DNA of 64,000 nucleotides from Vitrella brassicaformis (lineage: Eukaryota; Sar; Vitrellaceae). The position numbers and the translations under genes are program-made. The stretch's first letter is position 1. Every line of letters begins with the position of its first letter. Shown here piece by piece: positions 56,540 through 64,000 of this stretch. Location of the stretch: NCBI GenBank assembly GCA_001179505.1, contig CDMY01000339.1, forward strand, positions 1 to 64,000, given 5' to 3'. A model generated the notes under the pieces. The model worked only from the letters and a program-made list of their open reading frames with translations, did not search any database and was not told the DNA's origin.

Positions 56540-57938
56540 CAGAGAGACCAAGATGTCCGGGAGAGGGACAGGCGCATCCAGACACTGTAATCGACAAAAC
56601 GACGACTCTTGCCTGCCCACCCTTTCATTATTGCGGCATTGTTGTCCCCTGATGTGCATTCAGGCGAGCAGAAAAGCAAGCCCTCAGCCGCAACGTTGAG
56701 CGCCTCAACGACGAGGTGCAGCAGGAGAGGCAGAAGGCCGCACAGCAGGAGATTCGGTATGTGAGATCTACAGGCATGCACAGCACAGGTGCAGGGCGCT
56801 TTTGTGATGGCTTTTTTTTTGTGTGTGTACAGGTATAAGGCCTCCATGACCCAGTACAGGATGTATATTGCTGACATGCTCCGGCAGAAGTAACCAACGG
56901 AATACTGATCGGACGCGATTGAATGTTGTTTTGACTCCTGCTGCAGGGGTACTGAGAGCAAGCAGAATGAGGACGACAAGGACAACACCGACACCGGTAA
57001 CGAAACGAGCAAACGAGCGGCACAGATATTGCACTACAGGTATAAGGCATCCATGACCCATCACAGGATGTATATTGCTGACATGCTCCGACAGAAGTAA
57101 ACCAACCTAATACTGATCGGACGCGATTGAATGTTGTTGTTATGACTCCTGCTGCAGGGGGACTGAGGGCAAGCAGAATGAAGACGACAAGTACAACACC
57201 GACACCGGTAACGAAACGAGCAAACGAGCGGCACAGATATTGCACTAACATTCGTGTTGCATCGGTGTTTGCTGACGCCATTCAGGCGGCCTGCCCGGAC
57301 AGTTCAGCACCAAAGCCAGTGAGGACAACGATATCAAGCGTCACATCACGGACATGATCATCGACTATCGCCATGAGCCGAGGGAGGGCGAGGAGAAGCG
57401 AGTTACCTGGCGGGATATGATTGGGAACGCCAGCGTCAAACAAAGTGAGTCGGGATGAAACGGTTCACCGATAACACAGTGGATTCGTTGACGCTTTTTG
57501 TGTGTGCAATGAAGCCTTCTGCAGCTGTTCGTATGGCCGGCCAAGTATCCACTCGAGTTCACGGGGCTGCCGGCCCCACAAGAGGGCCTTCTGCTTTTCG
57601 GCCCATCCCGCAAAGGCGACGCTGCCCCCGTACGCGAGTCGGCCCGCATCGCAGCGATGCAGCAGCAGCTGTCCGCTGTCAACTATGCCACGTTGACGGC
57701 GGACAAGGTGACGGCCAACAGGAAGAGGCAGAGGGACGCGCAGGAGACGGTGACCAAGCTGCTGGGTGCCGAGGAGGAGAGGACATCGGAGGCAAGGAGG
57801 AATTGCCGGAGGCTGCAGGAGAAGCGAATCCTGGGCGAGCTGGGCTCGTACAAGAACATCACGGCCGAGACGGTGGCAGCAAACCGCGACAGGCAGAGGA
57901 AGAGGGTAGCAAGGAGGGGCAGGCAGGCCGGTGTCTGA
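56540..57938 (+). pseudogene. Second AAA copy, cut at the P-loop and fused to a foreign coiled-coil ORF
   Basis: Exons repeat the 51.4-52.3 kb copy in order, introns included: RDQDVRERDRRIQTL, RAEKQALSRNVERLNDEVQQ, YKASMTQYRMYIADMLRQK (twice, see the tandem repeat), the acidic exon (twice), and about 57284-57444 with GEEKRVTWRDMIGNASVKQ. The next exon is intact where the other copy has a stop: LFVWPAKYPLEFTGLPAPQE then GLLLFGPS. The P-loop is then replaced by RKGDAAPVRES and 100 residues of unrelated helical sequence (RKRQRDAQETVTKLLGAEEE, GELGSYKNITAETVAANRDR) ending at TGA 57936-57938. The fused tail contains an internal repeat: a Ser/Thr-rich NYATLTADKVTANRKRQR and NITAETVAANRDRQRKR. The donor phase before the fused exon does not fit, so translation across it is doubtful. 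Confidence 0.6.
56831..57247. repeat. Tandem duplication of an exon-intron-exon unit (about 205 bp)
   Basis: Unit 1 (56831-57035) and unit 2 (57038-57247) both run from ACAGGTATAAGGC through the ADMLRQK exon, an intron with GGACGCGATTGAATGTTGTT, the acidic exon and GATATTGCACTA. The other AAA copies (51.7 kb and 61.5 kb) have a single unit. Confidence 0.85.
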
Positions 57939-58643
57939 CTGGCATTTCTTGGGGAGGGTAGACTGGCGGTTGGTGGGGGGGCGGGAGTGGTATCAGGGCA
58001 AACTGATAGACTCAATGTTTTGGCTGCGCCGGGTCGATCGCTGACCTTTTTGGCCGCTCTTTGACTGAGCTTGAGGACGTACAGGGGCAGTGATGGGATA
58101 ACTAGTGCTGGGAGGGGGAGGGGTGGTGTGTGTGGCCTGCCTGTCTGGGATGTGTGTGAGTGGACGGCCTAACCGACAAGCACAAACAGACAGACAGACA
58201 GACATACCGACAGACAGAGACAGCCGCCCGTCCTCATGGAGGGAGGGGTGCATACAGATGGATTGTGGGGGTCAAGGGAGGAGGGTGGGAGAGAGGGAGT
58301 GGAGACGTGAAAGTTTATCGCTGCCTTCATTTTATATCCGGATGGCACGTGTTTGTCAATGTCACCAGGACAAGAAGATGTGAGGGACATTTGGTGAGTG
58401 CTGCATGGTGCGTGGGGTGGACCGATCCATTCAGGTGTTACGTCGAAAAGTCCGTTTGTATGCACACCTCACACACTCACACTCACACACACTCACACAT
58501 GCCATCTCCCTGTGCGTGTCTCTCAGCATAGCAGCAAACTCACCCGGCACTTCCCACACACACCCACACTCATCCTCCTGCCCCTCTAGGCATCCGAATC
58601 ACCCTCGCAGCCCTCTGCCCCTCCGTCCCTCTCTCCCGTCCTG
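57939..58643. other. Intergenic, microsatellite-rich
   Basis: Contains (CAGA)n at 58186-58215 and CA-rich tracts at 58468-58500. A short block at 58310-58345 (TTTATCGCTGCCTTCATTTT) vaguely resembles the dispersed repeat. No gene is supported. Confidence 0.45.
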
Positions 58644-58998
58644 ATGCACATCGTCGTGGAAGGCAGACTAGCGAAGTGGTCACCACACTCTGCCCCCGCC
58701 TTACCCGACGACATGACAGAAAGAAGAGAAAGGGGCCGAAGTGCGGCGCTGTGTTCGGTCAACTGGCCAAAAATCCATCCTCGCCTTACACCTCACTCAT
58801 CTCACTCACTCATTCACTCACCTGCCTGCCTGCCGCTACAAATCGCACAAGGACCAGTGCCTGGCTGCACGTGTCGGTCAGCCGCCTTGTGAGATGTCGT
58901 TCCTCGCTCATATGTCTGCATCTGGTGTGCAGGTGGACTGCCTCGACCTGGCCCGTCAGATGCTCAGCTGCGGCATTAAGCGAATCACGCTCAGCTGA
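58644..58998 (+). CDS. Possible small gene, weak
   Basis: The clearest coding-like part is at 58843-58998: RYKSHKDQCLAARVGQ, then after a possible intron (GTCAGC...TGTGCAG, ending at 58931) VDCLDLARQMLSCGIKRITL with TGA. The HKDQC fragment looks like the end of a MYND-type zinc finger, but the preceding Cys pairs are not found. Upstream exons are not evident. It may be another relic in this zone. No function assigned. Confidence 0.25.
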
Positions 58999-59266
58999 GC
59001 ATCCGACGCTCCAGCCCCAGGGAGCAAACCTGCACGGAATCGATGCAAAAGGGGCAATATCGTGGCCTACAAAAGTAAGGGATCACAGGCGTACGCGGCA
59101 TGCAGCCAGCTGGCTACCCAAACACTACAGAAAAACCAGACCGTCACGATGATTATGTACACTCTCGTGCCCCTCCCCCCCCCCTCCTCGACTCCCCGAG
59201 TACTGTACACCCGCCCCTCACTCCCTCCCTCACTCTGCACATCAACAACATGTGGCCACAAAACAC

Positions 59267-60529
59267 CTACACAACATTGTCAAAATCGATGGTGGGTGGA
59301 GTCAGGGGTGCGTCCATCTTGTCAGCCCTCGGCGTCTTGAACGCGTCAGGCTGCTGCGTGTTGAGTGAGGTCTTGGGGGCCGCCTCTGCGGTGTCCGCCG
59401 GCAGGCCGTCAAGGTCCCACTCCAGAGGGTAAGACTCGCGCAAGTTACGCGTCAAAACCTTGCGCCTGTAGCAACACGTGTACACGTGTGTGTGTCACAG
59501 TCACATGTCGAGTGAGTCTCTCTATGGCGTGCGGTGCGGCGCATACATACCTGTATCCATCGACTGTGTCCGAGAATAAGGGGGCGGGGTTTTCTGCTAG
59601 CTGGCGGTCGACCCTCTCGTACGCCTCAACACTCGTACCAACCGGCGCATACTCAGCCTGACCACACAGACAGACAGACAGACAGACACGTGACGTGCGG
59701 ACGGTATGCAGGGACACACTGATGCGTTCGCCCCCTCCATGTTTCTCGTCATCTTACCTGGTGAATGAATGCTCCTCCAGAGAGCCACTGAATGGAGGCG
59801 AAGGCCACCAAGAGGGCAATCGACAGCACTCCGATGCTCAGCGACGTGGTCCGTCCCCTCCCGCCTTGCTGCGGGTTGCGGACCAAGTTGACCACAGACA
59901 GCAAGGGCAGGAAGAAACCCAGACCAATCCGGGGATCTGTCGAGAACAGCCCGTTGAACGGCACGTCCGCCTCCATCTCCTGCCGCTCTCGAATGCCGAT
60001 ACGGTCCCGCCTGTTGGCGTACTGGGGGTTCGACGTGTTCTCCTCAAACTGGAAGCCGCGCCGCCTGTTTTGGCTGTCCATCTCGTCTTCTTCGGGCAGG
60101 GACTCGGTGGCAGTGGACACGCCGTTGTTGGTGGTGCTGGCGGTCTTGCCGTCTGCTTCGGCGATGCCAAGCTCCCGCTGGCGTTGTCTCAGCCGTGCGT
60201 AAATGTCCTCATCCTTGGACTCGTCAAACTCGCCCAGCAGCACGGTGGACGGCAGAGGGCGCCTGGCGGGGGAGAGGGAGGCGGAGCGGTGCAAAACTCC
60301 GGGCTGACGACGGAAGACACACACAAGACACGACGTGATGAGATAGATAGGACTCGTTTGTTCGTCTGTCTGATCTGCCTATGTCTGTCTGTTGGCACAC
60401 CTGTGCATGTGGCGTGTTGCTGAAGGCTGCTGTAAGCGGTAAGAGGATGCACAAGACCACACACGGTGCAACGACGCATGGACGGTGTGACGACGCGGAA
60501 GACGTCTGGCTGCCCCATGCTGTCCTCAT
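59267..60529 (-). CDS. Plastid-type leader, two-helix membrane protein
   Basis: Four exons: from the ATG at 60529 to a donor near 60402, 59754-60303, about 59535-59657 and 59267-59467 (TAG). The N-terminus has a signal peptide core (CVVAPCVVLCILLPLTA) followed by AFSNTPHAQ and, across the splice, PGVLHRSASLSPARRPLPS. This is the bipartite plastid leader with Phe near the cleavage site. The mature part starts with an acidic, charged stretch (EFDESKDEDIYARLRQRQRE). Two hydrophobic segments follow (GLGFFLPLLSVVNLV and SLSIGVLSIALLVAFASIQW) and a soluble C-terminus with YPLEWDLDGLPADTAEAAPK. I do not recognise the family. It could be a thylakoid or envelope protein. It appears intact, unlike its plus-strand neighbours. 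Confidence 0.72.
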
Positions 60530-60864
60530 TGTTCAGTCCACGGCTGTGATCCTCTGAGATCCGGAGCAACTACGCGCACCGGATGTTTCGTTTCGCGCAT
60601 GCCCGAGGTGCCCAAACGGCAAACGGCAGGAGGCGGCGCCACGGCAGTGGACATCCAGCCAAGCCCGTCTGAGAGACCGCCTTCAGGTTGACTGACGTGC
60701 GTGAGCAAGTGGGTGAGCTTCGGTGTTGTGCTGCTGTTGTGACCAGCGTTGTGACTCGCGAGAAAGCCTTCGTCGGCAGATCTGTCACACTCTCTTTGTG
60801 ACGCACACGCGCTTCCTGGTTACGTGTTACTACGGGCTAACGGTGATCTCGAGCTCCAGCCGTG

Positions 60865-61774
60865 ATGAGCTACCCCTACCCGCCTGGTCAGTACTCCGTG
60901 CCCATGGCGGCAAGCCCACCCGCCGGCTCTCGTGGGCCACCTTGGTTTGTCGGCGGACCACCCAGCCGCCCGCCGCCCGGCATCATCTACGCACCATCGC
61001 CGCAGCCAGTCGCCACTGCACCCACGCGTGGCCCAAGCCTTCAGCAGCAGGGAGGCTCTGGAGCTACCCGGGCCTCGGGCTCACCGCAGCCCGCTGACGC
61101 CGCAGCAGCAAGGGTGAGGAAGTCCCGCACAAAGACTGCGAACCAACGGGGGTCTCGGTTGTGTTCTTTTCATTCAGAGAGTCTACGTTCCGACCGCAGT
61201 GGAGGTACGCCTTTGATCTCAGACAACGCCAGATGCACCGTTGCTCATGGCGTTGCCCTCTTTCTGCACAGAGACCAAGATGTCCGGGAGAGGGACAGGC
61301 GCATCCAAACACTGTAATCGACAAAACGACGACTCTTGCCTGCCCACCCTTTCATTCTTGCGGCATTGTTGTCCCCTGATGTGCATTCAGGCGAGCAGAA
61401 AACCAAGCTCTCAGCCGCAACGTTGAGCGCCTCAACGACGAGGTGCAGCAGGAGAGGCAGAAGGCCGCAGAGCAGGAGATTCGGTATGTGAGATCTACAG
61501 GCATGCACAGCACAGGTGCAGGGCGCTTTTGTTATTGCTTCTCTCTTTTTGTGTACAGGTATAAGGCGTCCATGACGCAGTACGGGACGTATATTGCTAA
61601 CATGCTCGGGCAGAGGTAACCAACGGAATGCTGATCGAACGCGATTGAATGTTGTTGTTTTGACTCCTGCTGCAGGGGGATTGAGAGCAAGCAGAACGAG
61701 GACGACAAGGACAACACCGACATCGGTAACGAAACGAGCAAACGAGCGGCACGTTTGCATTTATGTTTGCTGAC
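60865..61774 (+). CDS. 5' end of the spastin-like AAA gene, cut by a retroelement junction
   Basis: The ATG at 60865 opens MSYPYPPGQYSVPMAASPPA, a Pro-rich N-terminus not present in the other copies. A donor GTGAGG near 61117 leads to RVYVPTAVE, then the shared coiled-coil exons: RDQDVRERDRRIQTL (about 61271-61313), RAENQALSRNVERLNDEVQQ (61392-61482), YKASMTQYGTYIANMLGQR and the acidic exon ending about 61722. The intron that should lead to the AAA exon keeps GTTTGCATTTATGTTTGCTG and then breaks off at about 61774, where retroelement sequence starts. This copy therefore has the only visible start of the gene but no ATPase domain. GC content and codon use match the other copies. Confidence 0.6.
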
Positions 61775-61795
61775 GACATGGCGGTCGTTCGCGGC

Positions 61796-64000
61796 TAGCA
61801 GAACAGCAACCCGCTGCTGCCGCCGCTGACAGCATCGCAGATAGGGTGCGGTTGAGGGGGAGGCCCAATAACCTCCACGTGGTGCTTGCCAGGGAGAGGG
61901 GCGCGGTCGAGGCCGAGGGGCAAGAAAGGGGGAAGGGAAGGGATTCGAATCCCCCCTCTACGCATCCTCGTGATTCCCACTCAGGTATGCATCCTCGTGA
62001 TTCCCACTCAGGTATGCATCCTCGTGATTCCCACTCAGGTATGCATCCTCGTGATTCCCACTCGGATGAGTCCAAGTGCCGAGGTGGTCCTGAGTCGTGT
62101 GCTTCCCGTCACACGCCCCATACGCCAAATCCGCAGCCAGCCCTGCCCCCTAGGCTGGGTCGTCCCCCCTCCCCGCCCCCTCTCCCTCCCGACGCACCTG
62201 CGAACGGCCCTACCACGAGGGCATGGAGCGCAGACGACCCACTCCGTATGCTCGAGGCGGCGTATGGGGACTCGTTCGTGACGGACATATCGGAGAGGCC
62301 AGCCCTCGGCACATGGGAGGAGCGCCACTATCGCCTCGCCACCCGCGGGCTCACCCCACATAGGTTCCTCGTGCCCGGCGGGTCGCAGGGCGAGGGGGTG
62401 GTCAAGCTCATCACGCGAGAACTGAACGGCTTCAACGACCACGGCAGGTCCATGTCGCCCTTCATGTGAACAACGGCCCTCGTTCTCTTGCGCGACCCCG
62501 ACATGGACACGCAGGAGGCCACGAAGGGCTGCATCAAGCGCCGGGCGGCCCTGTGGAGGGATGATGAGTTTGAGGTCCTGGTGGCCGAGGTGGAGGACGT
62601 GCAGACCCGCTTGGAGGAGTCGGCGGAGAAGGCCAAGCGACGCGGGGCAGCCAAGAGGGCGGCGTCTTCCCCAGCCCGCTTCAGATCTGCTCGCGCCGGG
62701 CGGATCAGGGCTATCGATCGTTTCAAGACCATGATTGGGCAGGGCAGGACGACCGCAGCCGTCAAGCACATCACCAACCGTGCCGGAGGGGGCCCGATGC
62801 AGCCAGGCGACCCGGCCGACCCAGTCAACGCACCCGGCAGGACCGTCCTCGACGTGCTGCGCGGGAAGCACCCACCCAGGCACCCGCCCGCCCCCGGTCC
62901 CTTCACAGAGCCCCCCGAGGAGCTGCCGAAGTGCCGGCCAGCCGTCGTCACCGAGGCGCACATCGAGAGGGCCGCCCGCCAGATCCGTGGGGGGGCCGGA
63001 CCGGTGGCGGGAGACGCCAGAGTGTGGGAGGCTCTGCTGCTCAAGTACGACGCGAGCAAGCAGCTGAGGGAGGCCTTCGCGAGGGCGACGAACAAGATCA
63101 ACAGTGAGAACGTCGACTGGAGGACCATCGCGGCGCTGAGGGATGCTCGCCTCATCGCGCTCGACAAGCAGCCCGGCGTACGGCCCATCGGCATAGGGGA
63201 GGTGCCCTTCCGCATCATGACCAAGGCGATCTGCATCGCGGCGCGGAGAGAGGTGGAACAGGCGTGTGGGACACTGCAGCTGTGCGCGGGCCAACAGGGC
63301 GGGATAGAGGCCGCCTGCCACGTGGTATCATCGCTCATGACAGGGGAGCCCCTCGAGCCCATCCACCCACCCCCATCCGAAGCGCCAGCCGACAATGCCG
63401 CTAGCTCCCCTGCCCCTCCCCCGCCCCCACTGCCACCCATCTGTGTGAAGGCGATGCTGGCGTTGGACGGGACGAACGCCTGGAACACCACCGCCCGTCC
63501 GAACGCGCTGTGGCAGGTCCGCCGGTGGTGGCCATCTGCCTCCCGCTTCATATGGAACGTCTACAAGTTCCCCGCCCGCCTCCACGTGGGCCGCGGCACG
63601 CCACACCTGTACAGCAGGGAGGGGGTGACCCAGGGGGACCCCGCCGCCTCGCTCATCTTCGCCTGCGCCTCACTCCCGATGTTCGAGGAGTTGCAGCGCC
63701 ACCACCCTCGTGTCATCCAGGTCAACTTCGCTGATGACGGGTCTGGGCTGGGGGACTTGCCTGACTTGCGGGGCTACCTTGACGATGCGATTGAGCTGGG
63801 GAAGGAGATTCGGTACCTGATCAACACGAAGAAGTGCGTCCTAGTGGTGCAGCCGGGCGATGAGGAGGAGGCCGCTTGTCTTTTCGAGGGGACGGAGGTG
63901 CGGATCGTGACGGACGCGGAGCATCTGGGGGCCATGGTGGGCACGCCCGAGGCGGGGAGGGCGTATGTGCAGCAGAAGGTCGCCGAGTTCGTTGCTGACG
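61796..64000 (+). CDS. Reverse transcriptase polyprotein, partial, one in-frame TGA
   Basis: One frame is open from the TAG|CAGAAC junction at about 61796 to the right edge except for a single TGA at 62467-62469. RT motifs in order are RLIALDKQPGVRPIGIGE (about 63145-63200), motif A MLALDGTNAWNTTARP (about 63451-63500), motif B REGVTQGDPAASLIFAC (about 63619-63670) and motif C VNFADDGSG (63721-63747), which carries the catalytic Asp pair. The motif after the palm, NTKKCVLV, follows. No ATG precedes the repeat region in this frame. The first ATG after the TGA is at 62503, so an RT-containing product could still start there. No zinc knuckle or endonuclease motif is visible in this part. Confidence 0.82.
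61960..62067 (+). repeat. 27-bp tandem repeat, four units
   Basis: Units at 61960, 61987, 62014 and 62041, of the form TGCATCCTCGTGATTCCCAC plus TCAGGTA. In the RT frame each encodes HPRDSHSGM. The last unit diverges at its end (TCGGATG). Each unit carries a CAGGTATG word that resembles a splice donor. Confidence 0.92.

Larger units (their letters stand above)
61775..64000 (+). mobile_element. LINE-like non-LTR retroelement, 5' part, runs off the window
   Basis: Homology to the AAA gene copies ends at about 61774 and a long plus-strand coding sequence begins. It contains an N-terminal region with a 27-bp tandem repeat (61960-62067), a Pro-rich linker and a full RT palm (62470 onward). The C-terminal region seen at 1-357 would lie beyond 64000. 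No target-site duplication or 3' tail can be judged, because the 3' end is outside the window. Confidence 0.75.

Noticed and set aside
62035-63551. Two minus-strand ORFs of more than 400 codons over the retroelement
   Set aside because: They are antisense shadows of the GC-rich RT coding frame, which alone shows motifs A, B and C.

Overview
The window is nuclear DNA of a GC-rich, intron-dense eukaryote, most likely a chromerid-type alga (Vitrella-like alveolate). That is inference from four things: a CPW-WPC protein (a family of apicomplexans and their algal relatives); several plastid proteins with a signal-peptide-like segment followed by a Phe-led, Arg/Ser/Pro-rich stretch, as used for secondary plastids; short GT-AG introns (about 60-100 nt) that often carry TG tracts before the AG; and (CTGT)n, (CA)n and (GTCC)n microsatellites between genes. 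Splice joins were worked out by hand from codon phase, so exon edges are provisional. No RNA genes or CRISPR arrays were recognised.

Layout, left to right. 1-357: C-terminal remnant of a LINE-like reverse transcriptase, frameshifted. 625-2492 and 6041-7364: two unrecognised plus-strand genes separated by about 3.5 kb of degenerate tandem repeats. 8475-11607 (-): an unrecognised multi-exon gene. 12353-16994 (-): a GPH/MFS_2 sugar-transporter-like protein. 17712-18875 (-): a STYX-type pseudophosphatase. 19177-22056 (+): nucleus-encoded Ycf45/SPD1-like P-loop ATPase. A 300-N assembly gap lies at 23205-23504. 23531-24536 (-): a coiled-coil protein. 24638-26663 (-): a five-repeat CPW-WPC secreted protein. 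26878-28755 (-): a J-domain protein with a plastid-type leader. 29037-29849 (+): a four-helix membrane protein. 30588-32220 (+): a second, 5'-truncated CPW-WPC copy. The two CPW-WPC genes are the arms of a recent 1.84 kb inverted duplication.

32515-34267 (-): a C45/isopenicillin-N-acyltransferase-like Ntn hydrolase. 34633-36782 (+): a UBA-like plus C2 plus Q-rich protein. 38139-39982 (-): GpsA-type glycerol-3-phosphate dehydrogenase with a plastid-type leader. 40037-43526 (+): a membrane-anchored coiled-coil RING protein. 43883-46274 (-): a RIOX (NO66/MINA53) JmjC ribosomal oxygenase.

From 46.4 kb to the right edge the DNA changes character. It is a mosaic of duplicated, truncated and frameshifted exons from a spastin-like meiotic-clade AAA ATPase, a coiled-coil gene, a protein kinase and other fragments, with a dispersed segment of about 110 bp between them. 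An intact plastid-type membrane-protein gene (59267-60529, -) sits inside. The mosaic ends at 61.77 kb against a LINE-like element whose reverse transcriptase runs off the right edge. The left edge holds the C-terminus of the same kind of protein, so the window lies between two retroelement pieces. The most noteworthy structures are the CPW-WPC inverted duplication with a displaced exon relic, and the AAA exon-shuffling zone.
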